This document shows positions 43,000 to 53,097 of a DNA stretch of 64,000 nucleotides, piece by piece (the first letter of the stretch is position 1; each line of letters opens with the position of its first letter). This DNA is from Mycobacterium sp. GA-1285 (GTDB lineage: Bacteria; Actinomycetota; Actinomycetes; Mycobacteriales; Mycobacteriaceae). The notes under the pieces are model-generated. The model did no database searches, was not told the DNA's origin, and was given only the letters and a program-made list of their open reading frames with translations. The position numbers and the translations under genes are program-made. Where the stretch lies: positions 1-64,000 of the forward strand of contig NZ_LQIS01000003.1 in assembly GCF_001499905.1 (NCBI RefSeq). The letters are read 5' to 3'.

Positions 43000-44216
43000 C
43001 AGACCGGGTGCCGTTGGCCGAATTCGACCCGGCCAAGCTGCAGGACGGCCTGTTGATGGCTGTCGAGAATGTGCACGAGAAATTGCGCGAGGCACGGGAG
43101 AAGCATCCGGTGATGGTCGGCAGCCCGATCTTCGAGACGCCGTCGCAGAACATCGATGTCGCGGGGGTGACGGTCCTGGGTTACGACGAGTGCCAGGCGG
43201 TGCTCACCGATTCCCAGCGGTTCTCCTCGTCGATCTATGAGCACATCATGGGGCCGGTGATGGGACGCACGCTGCTCGAACAGGAGGGAGACGAGCATCG
43301 GACGAACCGGGCACTGATCTCGCCGCTGTTTCGGGCGAAGCTGTTGGAGCGGTGGCGCGCGGAACTCGTCGAGGTTGTCGTGCACGAGCTGATCGACCGG
43401 TTCGCTGCGCGCGGGCGAGCAGATCTGGTGCGCGAGTTCACCTTCGCCTTCCCGGTACAGGTGATCGCGCGCCTGATGGGACTCCCGCGGCAGGACTATG
43501 TCCGATTTCAGCAGTTGTCGATCGAGCTGCTGAGCGTCGTGTACGACTGGGACATCGGAATGGCGGCGTCGGCGACATTGAAGGACTACTTCAGCGAGAT
43601 TCTCGCCGAGCGACGGAAAGCTCCGCAGGACGACTTGATCAGCACGCTCGCGGTATCGGAGATCGACGGGCAGCGGCTGACCGACAACGAGATCTTCGCG
43701 TTCTTGCTGTTGATCCTCCCGGCGGGCGTTGAGACGACCTACCGGGCGTCGGGCAACCTGCTGGTCGCGATGCTGACCGAGCCGTCATTGCTGGAGGCGG
43801 TGCGCGGCGATCGAGGGATGTTGCGAGGCGCGATCGAAGAGGCGCTGCGGTGGGAGCCGCCCATCAGCACCGTGGTTCGGGTGGCCAGATGCGACTGTGA
43901 GCTTGGGGGGATCGCCATCCCCAGGGGCACGAACGTCAGTGTCAGCGTCGCGGCGGCCAATCGGGATCCGGCGCACTACCCGAACCCGGACCTCTTCGAT
44001 CCAACGCGAAAGAACTTCGCGCATTTGACGTTCGGCGCCGGCCCGCATGTGTGCCTGGGCATGCCGCTGGCTCGGATGGAGACAACGGTGGCGATCAATG
44101 CCCTGCTCGACCGGCTACCGGATCTGCGTCTTGACGCGACCGCACCCGAACCAGTGATCAAGGGCGTGGCGTTCCGATCCCCGTCGTCGTTGCCTGTCGA
44201 ATTCACACCGGCGTAG
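42996..44216 (+). CDS. Cytochrome P450
   Basis: A 406-residue bacterial P450. It has the I-helix PAGVETTYR, an ExxR in EEALRWEPP and the heme loop FGAGPHVCLG with Cys353. I do not recognise the CYP family; it differs clearly from the CYP125-like protein at 21976. No ferredoxin gene is adjacent. Start ATG overlaps the upstream amidohydrolase stop as ATGA. The coupling to two amidohydrolases and the following SDR suggests one breakdown pathway for an amide- or lactam-containing or cyclic compound. Confidence 0.9.
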   Translation: MTDRVPLAEFDPAKLQDGLLMAVENVHEKLREAREKHPVMVGSPIFETPSQNIDVAGVTVLGYDECQAVLTDSQRFSSSIYEHIMGPVMGRTLLEQEGDEHRTNRALISPLFRAKLLERWRAELVEVVVHELIDRFAARGRADLVREFTFAFPVQVIARLMGLPRQDYVRFQQLSIELLSVVYDWDIGMAASATLKDYFSEILAERRKAPQDDLISTLAVSEIDGQRLTDNEIFAFLLLILPAGVETTYRASGNLLVAMLTEPSLLEAVRGDRGMLRGAIEEALRWEPPISTVVRVARCDCELGGIAIPRGTNVSVSVAAANRDPAHYPNPDLFDPTRKNFAHLTFGAGPHVCLGMPLARMETTVAINALLDRLPDLRLDATAPEPVIKGVAFRSPSSLPVEFTPA

Positions 44217-44296
44217 TTGCGCCCATGTGTATCTTTCGATCGGAAGCGAGTTGCGTTTCCGGCGAAGTCAGCCGTCGTCGTTAAGGAGCCTCCCCG

Positions 44297-45121
44297 ATGG
44301 CGAAAAGAACCGACCTGACCGGCAAGATCGCGGTGATCACCGGCGCGGGATCCGGCATCGGGCGGGCCACCGCGCAGTTGCTCGCACGGCATGGCGCAAA
44401 GGTTCACGTCGCGGACATCAACACTGATGCGGCCACCGCTGTCGCAGCTGAAATCGGCGGCGGCGCACGGGGTCACACTGTTGACGTCACTCGACCAGAT
44501 GATCTGGAGGCGCTCGCTGAGACTGTCTTCGGAAGCGACGGCCGTGTCGACATTCTCCACAACAACGCCGGTATCGGCCACGCCGGCGACATCGAGGCGA
44601 CGACCGTGGAGGACTGGCAGCGGGTCATCGGGGTCAACCTGCTCGGCGTCGCGTACGGCATGCAGGTGTTCATCCCGCGACTGCTCCGGCAGGGCACAGC
44701 GGCCACGATCGTCAACACCGCCTCTGAAGCGGGTCTGATCCCCATTGCACGGATGGCGCCTTATTGCGCCTCGAAATACGGTGTGGTGGGGCTGAGCCAG
44801 TCGCTCGACGCCGAGCTGCGATCGCGCGGCATTCGCGTAGTCACGCTATGTCCCGGCATCGTCGACACCGCGATCATGCGTGAAGGGACCATGCGCGGAC
44901 AGCTGGCCAGCGACCAGGAGAAGATCGTCGCCTTCTACGCCAAGTACGCCGCATCGCCGCAGACGGTTGCCGCGTCGGTGCTCGACGCGATCGCGCGGCC
45001 GCGGCTCATCGTCGCATCGCCGAGATTGCACGTCCTGGGACCCTATCTGCTGCACCGGCTGTCCCCACGGCTCACGCAGCCGCTGTCCCGCAGCATCACC
45101 AAGTTCATCAGCCGCGGCTGA
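44297..45121 (+). CDS. Short-chain dehydrogenase/reductase 2
   Basis: A 274-residue SDR. Classical motifs TGAGSGIG, NNAG, Ser in NTASEA and YCASK are present. The C-terminal 40 residues are basic and hydrophobic (HVLGPYLLHRLSPRL). AAGGAG lies 8 bases before the ATG. It starts 80 bases after the P450 and overlaps the leftward BVMO by 14 bases at the 3' end. The alcohol or ketone substrate is unknown; sequence context suggests it oxidises a product of the P450, giving a ketone for the BVMO. Confidence 0.88.
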   Translation: MAKRTDLTGKIAVITGAGSGIGRATAQLLARHGAKVHVADINTDAATAVAAEIGGGARGHTVDVTRPDDLEALAETVFGSDGRVDILHNNAGIGHAGDIEATTVEDWQRVIGVNLLGVAYGMQVFIPRLLRQGTAATIVNTASEAGLIPIARMAPYCASKYGVVGLSQSLDAELRSRGIRVVTLCPGIVDTAIMREGTMRGQLASDQEKIVAFYAKYAASPQTVAASVLDAIARPRLIVASPRLHVLGPYLLHRLSPRLTQPLSRSITKFISRG

Positions 45122-46601
45122 CCGCCTGCGGCTCGTCGGAATTTGCGGTGCGGCCGAACACCATTGACTCATCGATCCGGTCGAGAGGCCGTCTGAGCGC
45201 ATCACTCACGAAGTTGTGGCTGACCTTCCACGGCCTGTCGGTGCCGGATTTCGGGTGCACATGTCGACCCCGCAGCACATACCCTGATTGCAAGTGGAAC
45301 GTCGGTTGCTCGCTTATCTCCGTCTCGCCGAGGCGAGGATACGCGTGGGTGTAGCCGCGAGCGTGCATGTATTCCAACAGTTTTGCGACGGCCCGCGCGG
45401 TCAGGTCGGCGCCCAGTGTCCATGACGCATTGATGTAGCCGAAGCTCCAGGCCATGTTCGGGACGCCGTCGAGCATGTGTCGCCGGTACAGGAAGTGGTC
45501 ATGGGGATCGATCTTCTCGCCGTCGATGCTGACGGTGATGCCGCCGAACGCCTGCAATTGCAGCCCGGTGGCCGTGATCACCACATCGGCGTCGATGTGC
45601 CGGCCGGACTTGAGCATAATTCCGGTGGCGTCCAGGTGATCGATGTGATCGGTCACCACCTCGACGCCGCCGTCACTGATCGCCTTGTAAAGGTCCGCCT
45701 CCACGATGAAGCACAGGCGTTGATCCCACGGGTCGTACGGTGGCGCGAAGTGAGTGTCGATCGGATAGCCCTCGGGTAGGTTGCGCTCCGCGATGCGACG
45801 CAGCGCCCGTTTACTGAACTTCGGCGCCTTCCGTGCGATGATCCATATGAGCTGGGCGACGAACGCGTTGCGCCACCGCACAATCCAGTGAGCAAGCCGC
45901 AGCGGCAACGCTCTGCGAAGTGCGTTGGCCGTCGGCTCCTCCTTGACCGCCGAGATCATGTAGGACGGCGTGCGTTGCAGCATCGTCACGTGTGCCGCTT
46001 CTTGAGCCAACGAGGGGATCAGACTGACCGCCGTGGCGCCGCTGCCGATGACCACTATCCGCTTTCCGGTGTAGTCGAAGGATTCCGGCCAGTGCTGTGG
46101 GTGGACGACCTCCCCGGTGAAGTCCTCGATCCCGGGCAGCGGCGGCTGGTAGGGGTTGTCGTAGTCGTAGTAGCCGGTCCCGAGGAACAGGAATCGGCAT
46201 CGGTAGGTCTTCTCCGCCCCGTCTTGTCGCGTGTTTACGGTCCAGGTGTCGGTGTCGGAGTTCCAGTCGACGGAGTGCACGTAGGTGTTGAGCCGGATGT
46301 GCTCGTCGATGTGATGCTTGCGCGCCGTGTCGGCCAGGTACTGCCAGATATGCTCGCCGTCGGCGATCATCTCCGGCCTGGTCCACGGCTCCCATGGAAA
46401 ACAGAGTGTGTAGATATCGCTGTCGGAACGCACGCCCGGATATCGGAACAGGTCCCACGTTCCGCCGATTTGCGCACGCCGTTCCAGGATTACGTAGCTC
46501 AGCTGCGGATTGCGCTCGTGTATGCGGTAAGCGGCGCCGATGCCCGAAATCCCGGCACCGACGATCAATACATCTACGTGCTCGGCAACCTCCGCCGCCA
46601 T
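45108..46601 (-). CDS. Baeyer-Villiger flavin monooxygenase (EthA-like)
   Basis: A 497-residue FAD/NADPH enzyme that inserts oxygen next to a ketone. FAD motif GAGISG (15-20), the BVMO fingerprint FTGEVVHPQHWP (161-172) and NADPH motif GSGATA (186-191) are all present, and the resemblance to EthA is strong throughout. The frame is open to 46874; ATG 46601 matches the family start. An alternative is ATG 46694, preceded by an AT-rich TATAGC and TAAATT that could make a leaderless transcript, so the N-terminus is uncertain. In EthA a divergent TetR-type repressor (EthR) is usual; here the divergent gene is a WS/DGAT and no EthR is present. Confidence 0.9.
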   Translation of the reverse strand: MAAEVAEHVDVLIVGAGISGIGAAYRIHERNPQLSYVILERRAQIGGTWDLFRYPGVRSDSDIYTLCFPWEPWTRPEMIADGEHIWQYLADTARKHHIDEHIRLNTYVHSVDWNSDTDTWTVNTRQDGAEKTYRCRFLFLGTGYYDYDNPYQPPLPGIEDFTGEVVHPQHWPESFDYTGKRIVVIGSGATAVSLIPSLAQEAAHVTMLQRTPSYMISAVKEEPTANALRRALPLRLAHWIVRWRNAFVAQLIWIIARKAPKFSKRALRRIAERNLPEGYPIDTHFAPPYDPWDQRLCFIVEADLYKAISDGGVEVVTDHIDHLDATGIMLKSGRHIDADVVITATGLQLQAFGGITVSIDGEKIDPHDHFLYRRHMLDGVPNMAWSFGYINASWTLGADLTARAVAKLLEYMHARGYTHAYPRLGETEISEQPTFHLQSGYVLRGRHVHPKSGTDRPWKVSHNFVSDALRRPLDRIDESMVFGRTANSDEPQAVSRG

Positions 46602-46791
46602 CTCACCACAATAGGTGCGCTCCGCGCCCACGACCAGGGTGCCATTGCCTGACGGCTCGTGATCGGTTCCGGGGACTGACGATCTCACTCCCATCTTTAC
46701 TAATTTAGCTATATTGATATCGCCGTGAACTCGAGCAGAAATGTAGACGTGCCCAGCTACCTCGGTGGCGCGTCGCTGGACGGTGGTGACC

Positions 46792-48207
46792 ATGAAGCGG
46801 CTGTCGAGTGTTGATGCCGCCTTCTGGTACGCGGAGACACCCAGCTGGCACATGCACATCGGTGGCCTCGTCATCTGTGATCCGACCGATGCTCCGGATT
46901 TCTGCTTCGACGCGGTTCGTCAACTGTTGGCCGATCGGCTGCCCGAAGTGCCGCAGCTGCGTTACCGAGTCGCCGGGGCGCCGCTCGGGCTCGACCGTCC
47001 GTGGTTTGTGGAGGACGGCGAGCTGGATTTGGATTTTCACATTCGCCGGATCGCGGTGCCGCCACCAGGCGGGCGCAAGGAGCTCGATGACCTCATCGGG
47101 CGGTTGATGTCGTACAAGCTGGATCGCGCGCGTCCCCTGTGGGAGCTGTGGTTCATCGAGGGCGTCGAGAACGACCGCGTTGCCGTGCTGACCAAGATGC
47201 ACCACGCGCTCATCGATGGCGTTTCAGGTGCCGGGCTCAGTGAGATCCTGCTCGACGCGACGCCCGAACCGCGGCCGCCGGCGCCGGAGCCGAAGGAGTC
47301 TCTGGTGGGCGTCGGCCTGCCGCGTTTCGAGCTACGTGCCATCGGCGGCATGTTCAACGTCGCAGTGATGACACCCTTTCGGATGATGCGGATGGTCGAG
47401 CAGACAGTGCGTCAGCAATTGGCGGTGCTGGGATTGGCCAACAAGCCGCCCCGCTATTTCGACGCCCCGATCACACGATTCAACGCCCCGCTTTCGCCGC
47501 ACCGGCGCATCAGCGGTAGCCGGGTTCCGCTGGACCGGGTCAAGGCGGTCAAGGACGCGTTCGGGGTGACGGTCAACGATGTCGTGTTGGCGATGGTCTG
47601 CGGGGCGTTGCGCAGCTACCTGCAGGAGCGCGGAGAGCTTCCCGACCGGCCGCTACTGGCGCAGATACCGGTGTCCACCCGTGGCGATGACGCCGAGGTG
47701 GGTAATCAGATCACTTCGACGACGGTCAGCCTTCCCACAGACGTCTCGGATCCGACTCGAAGGATTGAAGCCATTCACGCCGGCGCGGAGGGCGCCAAAG
47801 CAGTCGCCAAGGCGCTCACCGCTAACCAGGTCGTGGGTTTGACCGAGACTGCGCCGCCGGGCGTGCTCGGCCTCGCCGCCCGCGCATACACTGCCGCCCG
47901 GCTCGGCGAAAACGTCGCCCCCATCAACCTCGTCGTCTCCAACGTGCCCGGCCCCGACTTCCCGATCTACATGGCCGGCGCGGTGCTGGAGACACTCATT
48001 CCGATCGGTCCGCTGGTGATGGATGTCGGTCTGAATGTCACCTGTTTCAGCTACCGGGGTTCGGTCGACTTCGGCTTCGTCACCACCCCTGAAATCGCCA
48101 AGGACATCGACGAATTGGCCGATGGCATCGAGCCCGCACTACGCGAACTCGAACAGGCCGCAGACCTGAACTCGCGTACTCAATCTCGCCGGCGCGGGCG
48201 CCAGTGA
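46792..48207 (+). CDS. Wax ester synthase/diacylglycerol acyltransferase (WS/DGAT) 2
   Basis: A 471-residue acyltransferase. Catalytic HHALIDG begins at His137 with Asp142-Gly143. The [15 protein letters not shown] start, [10 protein letters not shown], and the [14 protein letters not shown] segment are typical. ATG 46792 is preferred over upstream GTG and ATG codons because it begins the conserved sequence. It is followed after 24 bases by a FadD6-like acyl-CoA ligase and then an esterase, so activation of fatty acids and their transfer to an acceptor are probably coupled. The long C-terminus ends in an Arg/Gln-rich tail not seen in copy 1. Confidence 0.93.
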   Translation: MKRLSSVDAAFWYAETPSWHMHIGGLVICDPTDAPDFCFDAVRQLLADRLPEVPQLRYRVAGAPLGLDRPWFVEDGELDLDFHIRRIAVPPPGGRKELDDLIGRLMSYKLDRARPLWELWFIEGVENDRVAVLTKMHHALIDGVSGAGLSEILLDATPEPRPPAPEPKESLVGVGLPRFELRAIGGMFNVAVMTPFRMMRMVEQTVRQQLAVLGLANKPPRYFDAPITRFNAPLSPHRRISGSRVPLDRVKAVKDAFGVTVNDVVLAMVCGALRSYLQERGELPDRPLLAQIPVSTRGDDAEVGNQITSTTVSLPTDVSDPTRRIEAIHAGAEGAKAVAKALTANQVVGLTETAPPGVLGLAARAYTAARLGENVAPINLVVSNVPGPDFPIYMAGAVLETLIPIGPLVMDVGLNVTCFSYRGSVDFGFVTTPEIAKDIDELADGIEPALRELEQAADLNSRTQSRRRGRQ

Positions 48208-48231
48208 CCGCCACGACCGGGGTAAGCGCTG

Positions 48232-49995
48232 ATGGCCGGTGACACCGTCGGGCTGACCGACATCATCACGCGGATACCGGCCTTGGTCATGGACGCGCCC
48301 GTCGTCGTGCGGGGCACGCTGACAGCATTCCTTGCCCGTGGATCGGCCAAGCGGTCGATCGGCCGGGTCTTTCAAGACCGTGCGGAGCGCTACGGCGACC
48401 ACATCTTCATCCGTTTCGAGGACGAGGCGCTGACCTACCGCGACGCCAACCAGACCGTCAACCGCTACGCGGTCACACTGGCCGAACGCGGCATCGGTCG
48501 CGGCGACGTGGTGGGCATCATGATGCGCAATTCGCCAGGAACCGTTCTCTTGATGCTGGCGGTCGTCAAACTCGGCGCGATCGCCGGCATGCTCAACCAC
48601 AAGCAGAGCGGCAATGTGCTCGCGCACAGTGTCGGACTCCTGCATGCCGAGGTCCTCATCGGCGAGGACGACCTGCTGGCGGCGGTCGACGAGTCGGGCG
48701 CAGATGTCGCCGACCCGGTGACCTTCGACGAGTTCGGTCGGCTTTCTGCCGACGCACCCACGGATAACCCGGCGGTGACATCGTCGGTGCTGGCCAAGGA
48801 CAGCGCGTTCTACATCTTCACTTCCGGAACCACCGGCGCGCCGAAGGCCAGCGTCATGACGCACTACCGGTGGCTGCGGGCGATGGGTGGCTCTGGCGCC
48901 CTCGGCATGCGATTGAAGAGCAGCGACACGGTGTATTGCTGTCTGCCGCTGTACCACAACACGGCCCTGACCGTCGCGGTGTCGGGCGTGATCAGCGCGG
49001 GCGCCACACTCGCTCTCGGTCGGTCGTTCTCGGCCTCCCGGTTCTGGGATGACGTGATTCGCTACGACGCCACCGCGTTCGTCTACATCGGCGAGGTCTG
49101 CCGTTACCTGCTCAATCAGCCCGAGAAGGACACCGACCGCACAAACAAGGTACGGGTCATCGGCGGCAACGGACTGCGGCCCGACATCTGGGAGGAGTTC
49201 ACCGCTCGCTTCGATATCCCAAGGGTTTTCGAGTTTTACGGAGCAAGCGAAGGCAATACCGGATTCGTCAACATCTTCCACATACCCAAGACCGCCGGCC
49301 TCTGCCCGACTGCGGTGGCGTTCGTCGAGTACGACCCTGAGTCCGGTGAGCCGGTTCGTGACGAGGACGGCCGTGTCCGCAAAGTGCGCCGCGGTCAACC
49401 GGGTCTTCTGTTGAGCAAGATCACCAAGGCTCAGCCGTTCGACGGCTACACCGATCCCGAAGCCAGTGAAAAAAAGCTGGTGCGCAACGCTTTTCGTGAC
49501 GGTGATGTGTGGCTCAACAGCGGCGACCTGCTGCGTCCGCAGGGTTGGCGCCATGCCGTGTTCGTCGACCGGCTAGGTGACACCTTCCGGTGGAAGGGTG
49601 AAAACGTGGCGACGACGGACGTCGAGGCCGCCGTGGCCACCGATCCGGCTGTCGAAGCCGTCACGGTTTTCGGGGTGAAGGTGCCGGGCGCCGACGGGCG
49701 CGCGGGGATGGCGGCCGTGGTGCTGAAGAGCGATCGAGAATTCGACGGCGCATCGCTGGCGAAGACCGTGTACGACCATCTGCCCGATTATGCGGTGCCG
49801 CTGTTCATACGGGTCGTCGAGTCGCTGGAGCACACCGCCACGGTCAAGGCCAAGAAGGTCGATCTGCGCGAGCAGGGCTATGGATCCGATGTCGACGACC
49901 CCGTGTACGTGCTCATGGGTCGCGACGAGGGCTACGTCCCGTTCTACGACGAGTACCCCGACGAAGTCGCTGCCGGTGAGCGGCCTGCGGGCTGA
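48232..49995 (+). CDS. fadD6: Long-chain acyl-CoA synthetase, FadD6/FATP type
   Basis: A 587-residue adenylate-forming ligase that activates fatty acids with ATP and CoA. AMP-binding signature IFTSGTTGAPKAS at about 197-209, EFYGASEGN, and the C-terminal GDTFRWKGENVAT and VKAKKVDLREQG are characteristic of FadD6 and vertebrate FATP proteins. The N-terminal 35 residues are hydrophobic, consistent with membrane association and uptake-coupled activation. It is 24 bases after the WS/DGAT gene. The symbol rests on close family resemblance; exact orthology was not tested. Confidence 0.82.
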   Translation: MAGDTVGLTDIITRIPALVMDAPVVVRGTLTAFLARGSAKRSIGRVFQDRAERYGDHIFIRFEDEALTYRDANQTVNRYAVTLAERGIGRGDVVGIMMRNSPGTVLLMLAVVKLGAIAGMLNHKQSGNVLAHSVGLLHAEVLIGEDDLLAAVDESGADVADPVTFDEFGRLSADAPTDNPAVTSSVLAKDSAFYIFTSGTTGAPKASVMTHYRWLRAMGGSGALGMRLKSSDTVYCCLPLYHNTALTVAVSGVISAGATLALGRSFSASRFWDDVIRYDATAFVYIGEVCRYLLNQPEKDTDRTNKVRVIGGNGLRPDIWEEFTARFDIPRVFEFYGASEGNTGFVNIFHIPKTAGLCPTAVAFVEYDPESGEPVRDEDGRVRKVRRGQPGLLLSKITKAQPFDGYTDPEASEKKLVRNAFRDGDVWLNSGDLLRPQGWRHAVFVDRLGDTFRWKGENVATTDVEAAVATDPAVEAVTVFGVKVPGADGRAGMAAVVLKSDREFDGASLAKTVYDHLPDYAVPLFIRVVESLEHTATVKAKKVDLREQGYGSDVDDPVYVLMGRDEGYVPFYDEYPDEVAAGERPAG

Positions 49996-50035
49996 CACCG
50001 TGGCTGGATCGGCGTGACGGCGAAGTGGAGGACAG

Positions 50036-51292
50036 ATGCGGGACAGCGAGCACACGGGTGCCGTTGCACCGGACGACGGCACGCGTAGAAGCCGAGGCCT
50101 CCCCAACCCGTTGGGGTTTCGAGCTCTACCGCTGACCCAGGTGTTGAGGCCCTTCACCCGGACGGGCGGTTTCTACGCTCGGTCGTGGGCGACCTACCTC
50201 GATCGGCAGCCCGACGAGCTTCCCGGAACTCGGCCGACCCTCGGGCTGGCGGCGCAGGCCCTGAGCGACGAGATCGTGTTGCTGGGATTTCACCTGCTGC
50301 GCCGGGCGCCCGACGCAACACGGCTGGACCGGATACATCGCGAGGTGCTCGCAGCGCTCGAGTTCTATGGCGACAACGGTTGGCTGCAAGAGCCGGAGAG
50401 ATTCTTCGCGGCGCCGCCGCCTCTGACCGAAGTCTCCATCAGGAACGTCAACAGCATGGGCCACACTTACGAGCGCATCTTCTTCGACAGCGGATACCAG
50501 CCATCTGTCGGTGAACCAGGCCGGGACCGCTGGCTGAGCTACACCTCCAACGCCCGCGAGTACGCCCTGATGTTGCGACACTCCGAGCCGCGACCCTGGC
50601 TGATATGTGTGCATGGCGCCGAAATGGGCCGGGCGGCACTGGATTTGAGGCTGTTTCGGGCCTGGCATCTGCATCAGCGTCTCGGCTTGAATGTCGTGCT
50701 ACCGGTGCTGCCGATGCACGGCCCTCGTGCTCGGGGGCTGCCCGGAGGTGCCGCGTTTCCCAGTGAGGATGTTCTCGACAACGTTCATGGCGTCGCTCAG
50801 GCGGTGTGGGACATCCGGCGGCTGTTGTCCTGGATCAGATCGCAGGACGGAAACTCACCGGTCGGGCTGAACGGCATCTCGCTCGGCGGCTACCTCACCT
50901 CAATGGTCGCCAGCCTGGAGGACGACCTCAGCTGTGCGATCGTCAGCATTCCGCTCGCCGATCTGGTGGAGCTGGTCGCTCGCCACGCCGGTGTCAGCGA
51001 CTACCTCGACCTACGTCAGATGTTGACGTCGGCCAAGCCCATCAGCCGCATGATCTCCCCGCTGGGACTCACGCCTCGCGTGCCGGTGCAGGGCCGTTTC
51101 CTATGCGTCGGCATCGCCGACAGGTTGGTGCATCCGCGGGACGAGGCCGCCCGGCTCTGGGAGCACTGGGACAAACCCGAGATCTGCTGGTTTCCGGGAA
51201 GCCACACCGGATTCTTCCGCTCACGAGCGGTACAGCGATTCATCGACGGTGCGCTGGTGAAGTCCGGGCTCGTCGATTGGGGGGATTCGTAG
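50036..51292 (+). CDS. Alpha/beta-hydrolase (esterase/lipase-like)
   Basis: A 418-residue hydrolase. An N-terminal helical region of about 170 residues precedes the core, which has LICVHGAEMG, nucleophile elbow GISLGG (Ser282) and a late GSHTGFF His plus ADRLVHPRDE Asp. Residues line up as a complete triad. GAGGACAG lies just before the ATG. It follows the FadD6-like gene by 40 bases in the same direction, so a role in releasing or remodelling acyl esters is likely. No signal peptide is visible. The long N-terminal part has no recognised family. Confidence 0.82.
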   Translation: MRDSEHTGAVAPDDGTRRSRGLPNPLGFRALPLTQVLRPFTRTGGFYARSWATYLDRQPDELPGTRPTLGLAAQALSDEIVLLGFHLLRRAPDATRLDRIHREVLAALEFYGDNGWLQEPERFFAAPPPLTEVSIRNVNSMGHTYERIFFDSGYQPSVGEPGRDRWLSYTSNAREYALMLRHSEPRPWLICVHGAEMGRAALDLRLFRAWHLHQRLGLNVVLPVLPMHGPRARGLPGGAAFPSEDVLDNVHGVAQAVWDIRRLLSWIRSQDGNSPVGLNGISLGGYLTSMVASLEDDLSCAIVSIPLADLVELVARHAGVSDYLDLRQMLTSAKPISRMISPLGLTPRVPVQGRFLCVGIADRLVHPRDEAARLWEHWDKPEICWFPGSHTGFFRSRAVQRFIDGALVKSGLVDWGDS

Positions 51293-51326
51293 CCGGTGGC
51301 GGTGTCCGCCCCATGCGTCGCACACG

Positions 51327-51788
51327 TCAGACCAAGAAGGCGACGGCTGCGGCGATCAGCAGGACGACGCCGAGCGTCGTCATCACCAATGACGAAGGGG
51401 CGCTGCGACGCAACACCGAGTTCATCGGGTTCTTCGGGTCGACCCAGATGTCGACGGGCTGGCCGGGCCTGTACCGCGCGGCTTGCGCGGAGGCGATGCC
51501 GCTGAGGCCCATGCCGAAGCCGAGGGGTGTGCCGAATGCGCCGCGCTGCCCGACGAAGGTCTGGCCGTCGACCTGGTATTGGTAGGCGACGACGGATCGC
51601 TTGACGTTAGCCCCAGCATGCCCGCCACCGGCTTGGGTCTGATAACCGGCGACGCCGGAGCCGAGCATCACGCCCGGGGCGCGTTGCCAGCTCAGTGAAC
51701 CGAGCAGTTGCACCACTCCGGGCAGCCCGCGAAACAGCAGGAACGCGCCGATGATCAGCAGGCCGATCTCGGTGACGTAGTTGGCCAC
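51327..51788 (-). CDS. DUF3592 membrane protein
   Basis: A 153-residue protein with a membrane segment near each end (IGLLIIGAFLLFRGLPG and LVMTTLGVVLLIAAAVAFLV). Between them is a beta-rich loop with VAYQYQVDGQTFVGQR and RYRPGQPVDIWVDPKNP, which is the DUF3592 pattern. Function is unknown. It converges on the esterase gene 35 bases away and has no same-strand partner here. Confidence 0.82.
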   Translation of the reverse strand: MANYVTEIGLLIIGAFLLFRGLPGVVQLLGSLSWQRAPGVMLGSGVAGYQTQAGGGHAGANVKRSVVAYQYQVDGQTFVGQRGAFGTPLGFGMGLSGIASAQAARYRPGQPVDIWVDPKNPMNSVLRRSAPSSLVMTTLGVVLLIAAAVAFLV

Positions 51789-52032
51789 GGCCGGAGCCTA
51801 ACGTGCTGATCAGCGCGGGGCGCCCGAATCAGCGGGTCGCGAACGTTCGATCAGGTTTCGACGAGGCCGGGCTGCCGCAGGCCACCAGAAGTGACCAACG
51901 TCCACACGAACAGAGTCCTATGGCTGGTGAATCGGGTGGTTACCAGGGCTTATGTTCGACGCACATCGCGAATAGAGGCCTCCGGCTTCGGGCGCCTCAC
52001 CTTATCGGCGCTACACAATGAAGTGGGAAACC

Positions 52033-52839
52033 ATGAGCGGCAACGATTTCGACAACACCGAGCTGGCCAAGTGGGATCCGGAGTTCATCGAACAAGTACG
52101 AAAAGTGTGCGACCCCATCGCCAAGCTGTGGTTCCGTGCGGAGGTCCGGGGGTTGGAGTTCTTGCCTCCCGCCGGCGGGGCGCTCCTGGTGAGCAATCAT
52201 TCGGGCGGCGCCATGACGCCGGATCTGCTCGTGCTGGCTCCCGCGTTCTACGAGAAGTTCGGCTACGACCGGCCGCTCTACACCCTCGGTCACGACGGGC
52301 TGTTCAAGTTGCCGCTGGCCGCAACTCTGCGCAAGATCGGGGTCATCCACGCCAGCCCGGAGAATGCGGTCAAGGCATTGCTCTCGAGCGGAATCGTGTT
52401 GGTGTTTCCCGGCGGCGATTACGACGCCTATCGGTCCACCTTCGCCCAGAACACGATCAACTTCCACGGCCGAAAGGGCTATGTGCGTGCGGCGATCGAA
52501 GCCGGCGTGCCGATCGTGCCCTCGGTTTCCATCGGGGGACAGGAGACGCAGCTGTTCCTCATGCGAGGCGATCGACTGGCCAAACGCTTGGGCCTGCACC
52601 GCTTCCGGATGGAGATCTTGCCGTTGGGTCTGGGTTTGCCCTTCGGACTCACGTCGACCATCCCGGCCAATTTCCCGCTGCCGTCGAAGATCGTCACCGA
52701 GGTGCTTAAGCCGATCGACATTCCCGCGCAGTTCGGTGCCGACCCCGACGTCGACGAGGTGGATGCCCACGTGCGTGCGGTGATGCAGGAAGCGCTCGAC
52801 CGGCTGGCGCGGCAGCGGCGGTTCCCGGTTCTGGGTTAG
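52033..52839 (+). CDS. Lysophospholipid acyltransferase-like protein (PlsC-type fold)
   Basis: A 268-residue membrane-associated acyltransferase candidate. The first motif reads NHSGGAMTPD, with seven residues between His and Asp rather than the usual four. Later VFPGGDYDAYRS and VPIVPSVSIGGQET match motifs III and IV of glycerol-3-phosphate and lysophosphatidate acyltransferases. The same HX7D spacing occurs in some actinobacterial relatives, so activity remains likely. I chose ATG 52033 because GTGGGA lies 6 bases upstream; ATG 52018 in the same frame would add five residues. It is alone on its strand, and a 245-base interval precedes it. Confidence 0.82.
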   Translation: MSGNDFDNTELAKWDPEFIEQVRKVCDPIAKLWFRAEVRGLEFLPPAGGALLVSNHSGGAMTPDLLVLAPAFYEKFGYDRPLYTLGHDGLFKLPLAATLRKIGVIHASPENAVKALLSSGIVLVFPGGDYDAYRSTFAQNTINFHGRKGYVRAAIEAGVPIVPSVSIGGQETQLFLMRGDRLAKRLGLHRFRMEILPLGLGLPFGLTSTIPANFPLPSKIVTEVLKPIDIPAQFGADPDVDEVDAHVRAVMQEALDRLARQRRFPVLG

Positions 52840-53097
52840 GCGCGACCAAGGTGAACCCGTTGCACCGGTCGCAGAGCAGCCGTTGCGCAGATACGGGGCG
52901 TGCGTCACATCCTTCGGTCCTCGATGACGTTGGCCACGTGGAATACACGGGAGCAATTTGCTGCCAGCGGATCGAACGGCCCGGCACACCCCGGCTGAGT
53001 TGGTAATTTGCTGCCTGAAGCATCGACGGTTGTAGTTGCTCATTAGCCCGCGACCGATTGGTCAACGCGTTGGTGTGGCAGATATGTTGCGCCCGCA

